Assembly: GCF_029887875.1 (NCBI RefSeq) | Contig: NZ_JARXRM010000035.1 | Span: forward strand, 124,001 to 188,000 | Source of the DNA: Luteimonas endophytica | GTDB lineage: Bacteria > Pseudomonadota > Gammaproteobacteria > Xanthomonadales > Xanthomonadaceae | Reading direction: 5' to 3' | DNA: 64,000 bases | Shown here: one piece after another, positions 1 through 8,811 of the stretch | How the letters are laid out: every line of letters begins with the position of its first letter | Position numbering within the stretch: the stretch's first letter is position 1 | Translations under genes and position numbers: made by a program | Notes under the pieces: generated by a model | Seen by the model: the letters and a program-made list of their open reading frames with translations, nothing else | The model's database searches: none | Told to the model about the DNA's origin: nothing

Positions 1-866
1 CGACCCTGATCGGCTCGGTGCCGAACGCGGTGTTCGCGGCGGTGTCGCAGCAGAACCTCGGCCGCACGGTCACCTTCGCCGAGTGGTTCCTGTTCGCCTC
101 GCCGCTGACCGTAGTGATGCTGGCGGTGCTCTACGTCTACATGACCCGGTTCAAGTTCCGGGTGCGCCCGGCCCGCGAGATCGGCAGCGGGTTCGTAAGC
201 GATCAGCTGCGCCGGCTCGGGCCGATGGGATTCGAGGAAAAGGCGGTGCTGGCGGTGTTCGGCGCCGTGGGTGCGCTGTGGATCGGCGGCGGCTTCCTGC
301 CTGCGGGGCTGCGGCTGTCGGACACCTCGATCTCGATGGTCGGCGCGGTCGCCCTGTTTCTGCTGCCGGCGCGGCGCGGGCGCGGCCGGCTGATGGGCTG
401 GGCCGACATGCGCGACCTGCCCTGGGGGCTGCTGCTGCTGTTCGGCGGCGGGCTGTCGCTGGCGGCCGCCTTCGAGAGCTCGGGCCTGACCTCGTGGTTC
501 GGAGCGCTGCTGGCGGGCCTGCAGGTGCTGCCGTTCGCGATGATCATGCTGGCGCTGGCCGCGATCGTGCTGGCCATGACCGAGGTGATGTCCAACACCG
601 CGGTCTCCAACATGCTGATCCCGGTCGGCATCGGCCTGGCGCTGGGCATCGGCGCGGACCCGCACGCGATCATGGCGGTGATCGCGCTGTCGGCCAGCTG
701 CGCCTTCATGCTGCCGATCTCGACGCCTCCCAACGCCGCGGTCTTCGCTTCTGACTACATCGCCATCGACGACATGGTGCGCGCGGGGCTCTGGATGAAT
801 CTCGCCGCGGTGGTTCTGATCAGCGCCTTCGTGCTGCTGTGGCAGCCGCTGGCGATGCCGGGCTGA
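1..866 (+). CDS. SLC13/DASS-family permease, C-terminal part (5' end outside window)
   Basis: The reading frame is open from base 3 and starts mid-protein with TLIGSVPNAVFAA. This matches the substrate/sodium-binding loop (SNT/PPN type) of divalent anion:sodium symporters. About eight hydrophobic segments follow, and a second loop near the end (TEVMSNTAVSNMLIP, then LPISTPPNAAVFAS) repeats the signature of the inverted-repeat fold. The family imports dicarboxylates, sulfate or related anions across the inner membrane; the substrate cannot be read from this fragment. A GTG at 18 is only an internal codon, because homology continues upstream of it. A strong hairpin follows the stop. Confidence 0.85.
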   Translation, partial: TLIGSVPNAVFAAVSQQNLGRTVTFAEWFLFASPLTVVMLAVLYVYMTRFKFRVRPAREIGSGFVSDQLRRLGPMGFEEKAVLAVFGAVGALWIGGGFLPAGLRLSDTSISMVGAVALFLLPARRGRGRLMGWADMRDLPWGLLLLFGGGLSLAAAFESSGLTSWFGALLAGLQVLPFAMIMLALAAIVLAMTEVMSNTAVSNMLIPVGIGLALGIGADPHAIMAVIALSASCAFMLPISTPPNAAVFASDYIAIDDMVRAGLWMNLAAVVLISAFVLLWQPLAMPG

Positions 867-870
867 CCCG

Positions 871-900
871 CCGGCGGGCGGCATCGCTGGCGCCCGCCGG
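871..900. terminator. Perfect 10-bp hairpin between convergent genes
   Basis: CCGGCGGGCG and CGCCCGCCGG flank a 10-base loop, five bases after the permease stop and just before the stop of the convergent SRPBCC gene. It lacks a T-tract on either strand, so intrinsic termination is not certain. A role as a bidirectional transcription barrier or 3'-end stabiliser is an inference. Confidence 0.45.
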
Positions 901-907
901 GATCCGA

Positions 908-1351
908 TCAGTCCGGGATCTCCGGTTCGACCAGTTGCGCCAGCAGCGTCAGCGATTGCTGCCAGCCGAGGTAGCAGTCCGCGGCCGGAATCGCGTCCGG
1001 CACGCCTTCCTGCACGATGTCGAGCTCGGTGCCGCAGGACACGGCCTTGAGCGACACGGTGACCGTCATCTCGCCGGGGAGCCCTGGATCGTCGAAGCGA
1101 TCGGTGTGGCGGATGCGCTGGTTGGGCACCAGTTCGATGTACTCGCCACCGAAGCTGTGGCCATTGCCGGTGGTGAGGTTGGCGAACGACATGCGGTAGC
1201 GGCCGCCCACCCGGGCGTCCATCTCGTGCACGGTGCCGGTGAATCCGTGGGGCGGGAGCCATTTGCACATCGCGGCCGGGTCGAGGAACGCACGGTAGAC
1301 GCGCTCGGGCGGCGCGGCCAGGACGCGGTGGAGGCGGATGGTGGACGGCAT
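908..1351 (-). CDS. SRPBCC (AHSA1-type) domain protein
   Basis: This 147-residue protein consists of one START/Bet v1-like domain. It opens with STIRLHRVLAAPPERVYRAFLDP and continues with KWLPPHGF, GGRYRMSF and the closing helix with GWQQSLTLLAQLVE. That is the usual layout and length of the AHSA1 branch. These proteins bind hydrophobic ligands in an internal cavity; many are of unknown function and lie beside ArsR regulators, which is not the case here. The ATG at 1351 has a GGAGA ribosome site about seven bases upstream, next to a 9-bp inverted repeat. It is convergent with the SLC13 gene. Confidence 0.88.
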   Translation of the reverse strand: MPSTIRLHRVLAAPPERVYRAFLDPAAMCKWLPPHGFTGTVHEMDARVGGRYRMSFANLTTGNGHSFGGEYIELVPNQRIRHTDRFDDPGLPGEMTVTVSLKAVSCGTELDIVQEGVPDAIPAADCYLGWQQSLTLLAQLVEPEIPD

Positions 1352-1364
1352 GGTGATTCTCCGA

Positions 1365-1387
1365 AAGCAGAGGACGGCCCTCTGCTT
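1365..1387 (-). promoter_or_regulatory. Inverted repeat just upstream of the SRPBCC ribosome site
   Basis: AAGCAGAGG and CCTCTGCTT form perfect 9-bp arms around ACGGC. The repeat ends about 13 bases before the ATG of the minus-strand SRPBCC gene, directly upstream of its GGAGA site. It could be an operator or an mRNA hairpin limiting ribosome access. The sequence alone does not say which. Confidence 0.45.
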
Positions 1388-1642
1388 CGACGACGAACCG
1401 GACGGACGGGAATCGACACAGCCACGACCTGCCCTCGGCGCTGCCACCGGCCACGGGCGGCTGCGGTCAGCCGCGGGCATCGAAGGCGCCAGGTGGATGC
1501 GGTTGCGAGGCGCGGGCGAACCGGCGGCGGGCGCCAGCGGACGCTGGACGCAACGCTGCGCAGCCGGTCGGTACACTGGCATGATGCGTCGATCCATTTC
1601 GCCGGCCGCTTTTCCGCCGTTCCCCGCCGCTGGCGGCAACGG

Positions 1643-2554
1643 GTGAGGCCGGTGGCGGCTCCGACCCTCGCTGGCGTGCCCGCCAGCCGCGTGCAGCTGC
1701 CGCCGGGCCGCTGGGCGACGGTGCTCGATGCACTGTGCGATCGCTTCCCGACCATCTGTCGCGCCACCTGGACGGACCGTTTCGCCCGCGGCAGGGTGCT
1801 GGACGCGCGCGGGCGCCCGCTGGACGCCAGGGCGGCGCATCGCACGGGCATGGAGGTCCTGTATTTCCGCGAGGTCGCCGAGGAGCCGCGGATTCCCTTC
1901 GCCGAGACCGTGCTGCATGCGGACGCGCACCTGGTGGTCGCCGACAAGCCGCACTTCCTGCCGGTCGCGCCGACCGGCGCCTTCGTGCGCGAGACCCTGC
2001 TGGGCCGGCTGGTGCGCCGGCTCGGCAACCCGGACCTGGTGCCGCTGCACCGCATCGACCGGGCGACCGCCGGGCTGGTGCTGTTCTCGGCCGACCCGAG
2101 CAGCCGCGCCCGCTACCAGGCGCTGTTCCGCGAGCGCCGCATCGCCAAGCAATACCTGGCGCTGGCGCCGCCGCTGCCCGCGCTCGCGTTTCCGCAGCTG
2201 CGCCGCAGCCGGCTGGTGCGCGGCGAGCCGTTCTTCCGGATGCGCGAGGCGCCGGGCGAGCCGAACAGCGAAACCCGCCTGGAGGTCGCCTGGCGCGACG
2301 ATCGCGCCTGGTGCTACCGGCTGCTGCCGGTCAGCGGCCGCAAGCACCAGCTACGGGTGCACATGGCGGCGCTGGGCGCACCGATCCTCGGCGACCCTCT
2401 CTATCCGTTGCTGCGCGAGCGCGGCGCGGACGATCCGTCGGCTCCGCTCCGGCTGCTCGCGCACGCGCTGGAATTCGACGATCCGCTCGACGGCCGCCGC
2501 CGCCGCTTCGCCAGCGCCCGCGAGCTGGAAGCCGCGGACGTGCCCGAAAGCTGA
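1643..2554 (+). CDS. RluA-family pseudouridine synthase
   Basis: The enzyme isomerises uridine to pseudouridine in structured RNA. The catalytic loop is HRIDRATAGLVLF, with the invariant Asp of the HRLD-type motif. Further family signatures are VVADKPHFLPVAPTG, the arginine-rich RRIAKQYLAL segment, SGRKHQLRVHMAALG and ILGDPLYP. An N-terminal extension (SRVQLPPGRWATVLDALCDRF) before residue 70 is typical of a large-subunit-like subgroup with its own N-terminal module rather than an S4 domain. No ATG lies in a suitable place. GTG at 1643, or 1652, is the likely start, giving about 300 residues. The rRNA or tRNA target site is unknown. Confidence 0.88.
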   Translation: MRPVAAPTLAGVPASRVQLPPGRWATVLDALCDRFPTICRATWTDRFARGRVLDARGRPLDARAAHRTGMEVLYFREVAEEPRIPFAETVLHADAHLVVADKPHFLPVAPTGAFVRETLLGRLVRRLGNPDLVPLHRIDRATAGLVLFSADPSSRARYQALFRERRIAKQYLALAPPLPALAFPQLRRSRLVRGEPFFRMREAPGEPNSETRLEVAWRDDRAWCYRLLPVSGRKHQLRVHMAALGAPILGDPLYPLLRERGADDPSAPLRLLAHALEFDDPLDGRRRRFASARELEAADVPES

Positions 2555-2688
2555 AGCCGGCCGCCGCGGCGTGCGCGGCCGTCTTCAGTCCGTCACCGGT
2601 CTGCCGGCCCGGTCCACCACCAGCCGGACCGGCCGCCCGCCGTGGTAGAAAGCTCGCGCGGTACAGCCCGGCGCCCGCGCCGGCCGCG

Positions 2689-3333
2689 TCAGTCCCGCGA
2701 CGCCGGAAGCCCAGGGAGCGTGTGCGCCGGCAGCCGCAGGTCGAACAGGCGCGCGAACGCCTGCACCGCGAAGTAGAGCGCACCGAACGCGATCGCCGTC
2801 TGCGGGCGCCTGACCCAGAGGCCGTTCCCGGCCAGGCCCAGTTCCGAGACGATCGCGTAGGTCAGCCCGAGCCGCGGCACCGGCAGCAGCACGGTGAGCG
2901 CCACGCCCGCCAGATAGGCCATCACCGCCACCGCCCACGCCGACTGCAGCCGATGCCGCAGGTCGGGCCCCGGGCGTCCCATGGCGAGCGCGACCTTCGC
3001 CAGCAGCAGCCAGACGAACACCGCCAGCGGCCACCAGGAACGGGCCTCGGACACGAACGCGGCGATGAACGCCAGGTACAGCAGCGACATACCGCCGACG
3101 GTGCCGAGCCGGGTACGGCGCGGCACCCGTTCCGACAGCACGATGGCGCCGAGCACGGCGGAGGCGTGCACCAGCACGAACTCCACCACCATCACCATCA
3201 GTCCGGTACGTACCGCGCCCACCCCCAGCGTCAGCGGCGAGATCCAGAGCACCAGGAACCAGCCCGCGAGCGCGGCATCGGGAACGCTGCCCAGGACGCG
3301 CCCGGCCAGCGGTCTGGGCGCGGCGGGGGCCAT
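2689..3333 (-). CDS. Polytopic membrane protein of unknown function
   Basis: This 214-residue protein has about five or six hydrophobic helices (for example GWFLVLWISPLTLGVGAV and WAVAVMAYLAGVALTVLLP) joined by short Arg-rich loops such as SERVPRRTR. I recognise no catalytic motif. Its ATG begins one base after the stop codon of the upstream VIT-domain gene, so the two are almost certainly cotranscribed and probably translationally coupled. It may support export or anchoring of that protein, but this is inferred from position only. Confidence 0.75.
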   Translation of the reverse strand: MAPAAPRPLAGRVLGSVPDAALAGWFLVLWISPLTLGVGAVRTGLMVMVVEFVLVHASAVLGAIVLSERVPRRTRLGTVGGMSLLYLAFIAAFVSEARSWWPLAVFVWLLLAKVALAMGRPGPDLRHRLQSAWAVAVMAYLAGVALTVLLPVPRLGLTYAIVSELGLAGNGLWVRRPQTAIAFGALYFAVQAFARLFDLRLPAHTLPGLPASRD

Positions 3334-3334
3334 C

Positions 3335-6304
3335 CTAGCGATGCCGCTGCCGGGCGGGCGAGGGCGCCACCTCGAATTCCCCGACCAGCACGGTCTCCGC
3401 CCGCTCGGCCAGCCGCAGCGTGACCTTGCGATCCCGTTGGGCGGGCGTGCCGAACCCGGTGCTGAGCCACAGCTGCAGGGTGGTGGCGCCGGCGACCAGC
3501 TGCTGGCGATCGCCGAAGAAGTTCGCTTCGACGCGGTAGGTCCCGGGCTTGGCGTCGCGCAGCGCGAATTCCTCGGGGCCGTAGCCGCCGGTGAAGTCGC
3601 GCGACATGCGCCCGCCCTGCCGGGTCAGCCGGTTGCCGTAGTAGGCCTTCTCGCCGTTCGGATCGGTGACCCACAGGTCCATGTCGCTGTTGTCGCTGTC
3701 CCAGCCGAGCACCACGCGCAGGTCCAGCGGCAGGTTGCGCAGCAGGCGCGGATCGAACCGGTCGGTATCGAGCGGCTCGGGCGCGGTCGCGACGATCGCG
3801 TTGAGTTCGGCCAGCGCGGTCTGCTCGATGTCCTGGAAGCGGCCGTCCCATTCGCCCTCGACCACCTGGTACAGCGCTTCGACGGCCTGCTGCCGCTGGC
3901 CGGTGGCCGCATAGGCCAGCGCCAGGTCGCGGTAGCTCTGCGGCTCCTCGGCGCCCATGGCCAGCACCCGCTCCAGCACCGGCAGCGCGAGGTCGGCGCG
4001 GTCGGCCTGCATCAGGCGGTAGCCAAGCACCCGCAGCACGTGGCGGTTGTCGAGGTCCATCTCGGCGAGATTGGACAACACCCGCAGCGCCAGCCCGGGC
4101 TGGCCGCGCTCGAACAGCAGGTCGGCGACGTCCAGATGGAAGGCGGTGCCCTGCGGCTGGCGCGCGCGCTCGTCGAGGTACATGGCGTACAGGTCCGCGG
4201 CGGCGGCCTGTCGCAGGCGCCGGGCGTAGGGCGAGTCCGGGCGCCACGGCTGCAGCGCGATGGTGGCCGCAGGTGCGGCGGGCGACGCCCCGGGCGCGGA
4301 CACCGCCTGCTGCGGCCGCGAGCCTGTCGGATGGGCGCGGTCGAGGGTGGCCGGTTCCGGCGCCGCGCCGACCGGCGCCGGCGGAGGCGCGGATGCCTGC
4401 GCCAGCGGCCGGGCCGATGCCTCCCGCGCCGCCTCGTCGCGCGCGATCGCGGCCGTGGCGACCGCGGCGCCCTCCGCAACCTCGGCGTCGGCGTCGCCGA
4501 GCGCGCGCATCGGCGCTTCCCTGGGCGCCTCCTTGGGAAATGCACGCTGCCACCAGTCGGTGCGCTCGGCCCAAGCGGCGGCCACGGCATCCAGGCGCGC
4601 CTGCCGGCCCTGCCGGTGCTCGGCGCTCGCCGTCGCCTGCAGGCGCTCGAACGCGTCGCGCAGCGCCGCGGGCGGTTGGATCCGGTAGCGCACGTAGTCG
4701 GCCACGTCCTCCAGCACCAGCAGGGAGGTCTCGGGCGTGACCACGCCGAACCTGCGGCCGATGGCGGCGATGGCGGCGCGGTTGCGGCCGGGGTCGGCGC
4801 GCAGCGCCGCCAGCGAGAACCGCGCCCATTGCATCGCCGCAAGCCCGCCATGCGGCGCATCGCCGATCCGGACCTCGACCGGCTCGACCCGGCCGCCGCG
4901 GGAGAGCCGCAGGCGCAACCGCGCGGCGGGTTCCGTCAGCCGCCCCGCGATCCGCAGAAAGCCGTCCCGAGCGACCATCGATTCGGCGACCAGGTCGACC
5001 GCGCCCACGCCGTCCATCGAGACCAGGCGCGGCGGCGCGCGCAGCAGCGCGGCTTCCGCCGCCGCCAGGCCGCCGCTGTCCTCCAGCGCGATCGAGCTGC
5101 CGCGGTTGGCGGCGGCCAGCGCCGCCAGACGAACGCTGTCGCCGGCGCTGCCGGCGTGGATCGCGAACAGGCGCTGGGCCCCGCCCAGCGTCGGGAACGG
5201 CTGCGCGCCGTAGTTGAACAGGCCGTCGCCGAACAGCAGGTATTCGCCGATCGCGGGGTCCGGGGTCCAGCCGCCCGGGTTGGACGCGCCGTCGTAGACG
5301 GTGTCTTCCAGCGCACGGCGCAGTGCCCGCCAGTCGCCATCGGCGATCTCGAACGCACCGGCGACTTCCGCCGTGTCGCGCAGCCGGATGAGTTCCACCC
5401 GGGCGTCTCCTGCGGCCTCGAAATAGGCGTCCAGCAGCGCGAACTCCAGGTCGTGGGCGCGCCGCAGGCCGCTGGCGGAGCTGTCCCAGAGCAGGCCGAT
5501 CCTGGCCGGCGGGGTCCTCGGCGGCGCCGTGTCGCCGACCGGGATCTCGGCCAGGAACCAGGTGTCGCCGTCGTGGACCTGCAGCCGCGTGGCGGGGGCC
5601 GTCGCCGCGGGGAAGCGCAGGGTGACGCCGCGCTGCGGGCGGAACGCGCTCCGCTCGAGGCGCAGCCGGTGGATGCCGTCGCGGCCGGTGGTCATCGCCC
5701 GGTCCCGCATCAGCCCGACCAGTTCCGGCCGGTCGCGGCCCAGCACCGACAGGTGGAGCGAATCCAGGCCGGCGGCGAACTGCAGCGGCACGGTCGCCGC
5801 CCGGCCGGCCCCGTCGCGCGTCAGCGGCTCGAGCAGGGTGACCCGTACCCGGCGGCTGCCGCCGGCCGGGAACGGATACACGCGCAGGCGGAAGAAGTCG
5901 CCCTCGGTCTGCTCGAGCAGGCCCGGATCGATGCCACGGCGCTGGATCTCCTCGAACACCTGGCGTCCGCGCGTCTTCTCCACCGGCACCGCGTCGCGCA
6001 TCCTGCCGTCGATGTCCAGCGCGAAACCGACCACCTGCTGGCCGGGACGCAGCGGGAACTGCAGATTGCCCTCGAGCACCCGGGCATTGGGGTTGCCGAA
6101 CACCATGTCGATGGTGGTGCGCGCCACGCCGGCGCCTGGCTCCACCACCACCGACGCGGACTCGAGCCGCACCGGAAGCTCTTCCGGCGCCACCCGGATC
6201 AACGGCGGCGCGATCGGCGCGGTGAGGTGGCCGCCGTCCTGGGCCGGCGCCGGCGCGTGGGCGAGGGCGGCGCACAGCAGCGCCGCCATGATCGGATGAC
6301 GCAT
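3335..6304 (-). CDS. Secreted VIT / vWA-like / DUF2135 protein
   Basis: This is a 989-residue protein with a signal peptide (MRHPIMAALLCAALAHAPAPAQ). A VIT domain spans about residues 40-160 (DMVFGNPNARVLEGNLQFPL, VEKTRGRQVFEEIQRRGIDPGLLEQ). Next comes a vWA-like region whose DSSAS keeps the DxSxS metal-site pattern. A low-complexity Ala/Pro linker and TPR-like helices (FERGQPGLALRVLSNLAEM, LALAYAATGQRQQAVEALYQ) follow. The end is a DUF2135 domain (WDSDNSDMDLWVTDPNGEKAYY, YRVEANFFGDRQ). The start at 6304 gives a proper signal peptide; the frame runs further upstream without one. VIT/vWA proteins act as extracytoplasmic binding or scaffold modules; the ligand is unknown. Confidence 0.88.
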   Translation of the reverse strand: MRHPIMAALLCAALAHAPAPAQDGGHLTAPIAPPLIRVAPEELPVRLESASVVVEPGAGVARTTIDMVFGNPNARVLEGNLQFPLRPGQQVVGFALDIDGRMRDAVPVEKTRGRQVFEEIQRRGIDPGLLEQTEGDFFRLRVYPFPAGGSRRVRVTLLEPLTRDGAGRAATVPLQFAAGLDSLHLSVLGRDRPELVGLMRDRAMTTGRDGIHRLRLERSAFRPQRGVTLRFPAATAPATRLQVHDGDTWFLAEIPVGDTAPPRTPPARIGLLWDSSASGLRRAHDLEFALLDAYFEAAGDARVELIRLRDTAEVAGAFEIADGDWRALRRALEDTVYDGASNPGGWTPDPAIGEYLLFGDGLFNYGAQPFPTLGGAQRLFAIHAGSAGDSVRLAALAAANRGSSIALEDSGGLAAAEAALLRAPPRLVSMDGVGAVDLVAESMVARDGFLRIAGRLTEPAARLRLRLSRGGRVEPVEVRIGDAPHGGLAAMQWARFSLAALRADPGRNRAAIAAIGRRFGVVTPETSLLVLEDVADYVRYRIQPPAALRDAFERLQATASAEHRQGRQARLDAVAAAWAERTDWWQRAFPKEAPREAPMRALGDADAEVAEGAAVATAAIARDEAAREASARPLAQASAPPPAPVGAAPEPATLDRAHPTGSRPQQAVSAPGASPAAPAATIALQPWRPDSPYARRLRQAAAADLYAMYLDERARQPQGTAFHLDVADLLFERGQPGLALRVLSNLAEMDLDNRHVLRVLGYRLMQADRADLALPVLERVLAMGAEEPQSYRDLALAYAATGQRQQAVEALYQVVEGEWDGRFQDIEQTALAELNAIVATAPEPLDTDRFDPRLLRNLPLDLRVVLGWDSDNSDMDLWVTDPNGEKAYYGNRLTRQGGRMSRDFTGGYGPEEFALRDAKPGTYRVEANFFGDRQQLVAGATTLQLWLSTGFGTPAQRDRKVTLRLAERAETVLVGEFEVAPSPARQRHR

Positions 6305-6411
6305 CGAAACCCCCGTTCCGGATCGGTGTCCCCAGGGCGAACGTACCCGAAACGCGAGTGGGGTTGAAGGATGCGGCGCGGCCCCGGGCAACGCCGATCG
6401 CGGGCCGCCGA

Positions 6412-6945
6412 TCAACCGCGCGCCGGCAGCACCCGGGGATTGCGCAGCACCGCCGCCGACACCAGCGACACCAGGACTCCGACCGGGAAGATCTCCGCGA
6501 ACGTCATCGGCAGCCGGTACAGCGGATTGCGATACATCCGCTCGAACCTGCCGGCCTGCTCCACCGCCTGCGCCAGCGCTTCCCCGGTGGCCCCGCCGGC
6601 ACGCGCCCGCTCCACCATCATCCGTCCGAACAGGGCGGCGAAGTCCTTGTCGATCAGGGCCATCGCCAGTTCCCAGGCGGCGACGTAGAACAGGCCGGCC
6701 ACTAGGCTGATGGCCAGCCCCAGCCCGAACGCCGGCCAGAACCGGATCACCCCGCCGCCGGCGCAGTCGCGATGGCGCTTGATGCCGACGAACACCGCCG
6801 AAAGCGCCACCAGCATCGCCGCGTAGCCCAGCGCCATGCCGTAGCTGGGAGGGGGTTGGCCGCCATAGGCGAGGCTGACGGCGAGCAGTGCGGAGCCGGC
6901 GACCAGGCCGGCGGCGACGCCGTACTTCAGGAAGGTGGGCCACAT
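6412..6945 (-). CDS. DUF4199-family inner-membrane protein
   Basis: This 177-residue protein has four predicted membrane helices, including YGVAAGLVAGSALLAVSLAY and FGLGLAISLVAGLFYVAAWEL. Between them a cytosolic helix pair contains AQAVEQAGRFERMYRNPLYRLP, a layout typical of DUF4199. MWPTFLKYG is the likely start because the longer reading adds a non-hydrophobic stretch. It lies between a LuxR regulator gene and the VIT gene on the same strand, with gaps of about 106 bases on each side. The molecular function of the family is not known. Confidence 0.82.
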   Translation of the reverse strand: MWPTFLKYGVAAGLVAGSALLAVSLAYGGQPPPSYGMALGYAAMLVALSAVFVGIKRHRDCAGGGVIRFWPAFGLGLAISLVAGLFYVAAWELAMALIDKDFAALFGRMMVERARAGGATGEALAQAVEQAGRFERMYRNPLYRLPMTFAEIFPVGVLVSLVSAAVLRNPRVLPARG

Positions 6946-7051
6946 GGCGGTTGCCTCGCACGATGAAGGGACGCCGATTGGGCGACCGGCCGGCACCGGC
7001 CGCAATCGCCAAAACGGGTGATTTGGCCCGTTTTCGCCATTCCGGGTGGGC

Positions 7052-7471
7052 TCAGGGCACCAGGCCCAGCTCCCGTGCCCGCCGCAGGGCCTCGGTGCGG
7101 CGCCGCGCCCCCAGCTTGCCGAACAGCCGCGCGACGTGGGTCTTCACCGTGTTCGGCGACACGTGCAGGCGCGCCGCGATTTCCTTGTTGGAGTGACCGG
7201 CCGCGATCTCGGCCAGCACCGTCATTTCGCGCGGGCTGATGCCGAGCGCGGCCCGGGCCCGGGGGTTGCCGTCGAACTCCGGGCCCGGTGCGGCCCGGCG
7301 CCCCAGCAGCCGCGCGCCCAGCCACAGCCCGAGCGCCAGGAAGCCCGCGGCGAGCAGCAAGTCGTACACCTCCCCGGCGTGGCTGCGCGCCAGCCGCTGG
7401 TAGTCCAGCCCCTGCAGCGCGAGCGTGCCCAGGGCCAGCAGCGCACCGTAGAGGAGTGCGTGTTTCCACAT
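7052..7471 (-). CDS. Membrane-anchored LuxR-type transcription regulator
   Basis: Two N-terminal hydrophobic helices (HALLYGALLALGTLALQGL; LLLAAGFLALGLWLGARLLG) are followed by a LuxR/GerE helix-turn-helix: SPREMTVLAEIAAGHSNKEIAARLHVSPNTVKTHVARLFGKLGARRRTEA. There is no receiver domain, so the membrane part presumably senses or tethers. The start is either ATG 7471 or ATG 7483. It is the first gene of the minus-strand run LuxR, DUF4199, VIT, membrane protein and could control that run. This regulator/DUF4199 pairing is familiar from Xanthomonadaceae genomes. Confidence 0.88.
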   Translation of the reverse strand: MWKHALLYGALLALGTLALQGLDYQRLARSHAGEVYDLLLAAGFLALGLWLGARLLGRRAAPGPEFDGNPRARAALGISPREMTVLAEIAAGHSNKEIAARLHVSPNTVKTHVARLFGKLGARRRTEALRRARELGLVP

Positions 7472-7579
7472 GGCGCCCAGCATGCCTGCAAGCGGGCGCG
7501 GCGCAAACCGGCCCGCCGGTCCGGCCCGAGCGCCGCGCGATCCCTGTCGCCGGCTGCCGGCCCGGCCGGCCGCGGGCGC

Positions 7580-8811
7580 TCAGTCCGGGCGTGGGCGCGG
7601 GAGCGGGGCTTCGGCCGCGGAGCGGCTGGGCACGAGCGCGGTGACCTCGCCGTGCTCGTGCCGGACCCGGAACGGACCGGCACGCGGCAGCGCCGCGGCG
7701 GGCGCCCTTCCGACAGCGCCTCGAGCAGCGGCATCGGGTCGACCCCGAATTCCACCTCGCGCACGTCCCTGCCGAGGGTCGAGCGGATCACCGCGCTCTC
7801 GAACCCGGCCACCTCTTCCAGGTAGGGAATGGCCTGGTGGCGCGCGCGCGCGATCGAGGAACGCCAGCGCCTCGGTGCTGGCGAACTGCTGCGGCGGATG
7901 AGCCGCGGCATAGCCGGCGAACACCGTCTCGAACGCGTCGCCGCCGTGCGCCAGCAGGACCCGGGTGGTGAGCCGCGCGGCGCTGGCGACCTGGCCGGTG
8001 CGGGCGTTGAGCGCCAGTTCGCGCAGGATCCAGATTCCCGGGTCGTCGCCGAGCGTCGCAGGCGCTCGATCTGCCGCCGCACCTGATCCAGGCCGACCCG
8101 CGAGAGGTACGCCGGCAGCATCTCGAAGACGATCGCGCGCAGGGCGGGGAGGGCGGGAACGACCTCCGCGGCGAGAGCCATCACCTGGTCCGCGACCGGC
8201 CTGCAGTGCGCATCCAGCCAGTAGCCGCGGTGGAGGCTGCCGCCGGCGAGATGGATCTCCCAGACCCGCTCGAGCGGCAACCGGGCGAGCGCCTCGCGCA
8301 CCGGCTGCCGGCCGTTGCGCTCGTTGACCCACAGGTTGTGCAGGTCGAGCAGCAGGCCGCAGTCGGCACGGCGCGCGACTTCGGCGATGAACTCGCCGTC
8401 GGCGAGCTCGCCGGGGCGCGGGCGCAGGTAGTTGACGTTGTTCTCGACCGCGACCGGTACGCCCAGTCCGTCCGCCATCGCGCGGAGGTTGGCGGCGGCC
8501 TGCGCGGCGCTCTTCGGGGTCTGCACCGGCGGCAGCAGGGAGCCCGCGTCGACCCGGCCTTGTGGTGCCGGCACCGCGTTGAAGCTGAGGTGCTCGCCCG
8601 CCCGGGGCGCCCGCAGCGTGGAGACCACCTCGCGCATCAGGCCCATGCGCCGGGAATCGGGCGCGAGCGTGCCGCCCACCGGCGAGGCCACGCCATGCAC
8701 CAGCTTGCGTTGCGGCAGTGCGGCCAGCTGGTCCAGTACCCCGCTGTCCATCCGCATCGGCTGCCGCGGGTCCCCGGTCTCGAACCAGAAGAATTCGGGC
8801 TCGATCTCGAT
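7580..8811 (-). pseudogene. DUF692 (MNIO) enzyme fused to a DUF2063-like domain, broken by frame changes
   Basis: The N-terminal half reads as a multinuclear non-heme iron-dependent oxidative enzyme (MbnB/BufB/TglH type): IEIEPEFFWFE, KLVHGVASPVGG, GEHLSFNAVP, VAVENNVNYL, CGLLLDLHNLWVNE, WEIHLAGG and FEMLPAYL. The C-terminal half (LRELALNARTGQVASAARL, GYAAAHPPQQFASTEAL, IPYLEEVAGFESAVI, GVDPMPLLEALSEGR) resembles the DUF2063/BufC partner. No single frame carries it. Frame changes are needed near 8059, in an alternating CG run near 7842-7853 and around 7695-7712, and no normal start codon is available upstream of 8811. MNIO enzymes modify Cys residues in ribosomally made peptides; no Cys-rich precursor is visible nearby. 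It is either a true pseudogene or an assembly artefact. Confidence 0.75.

Noticed and set aside
2585-3034. Minus-strand frame ending ARAFYHGGRPVRLVVDRAGRPVTD
   Set aside because: The ending looks protein-like, but most of the frame overlaps the membrane-protein gene in another frame, and it lacks a ribosome site.
2981-6367. An 1128-codon open frame on the plus strand
   Set aside because: Antisense to the VIT/DUF2135 gene, which has a signal peptide and recognisable domains; this frame has none.
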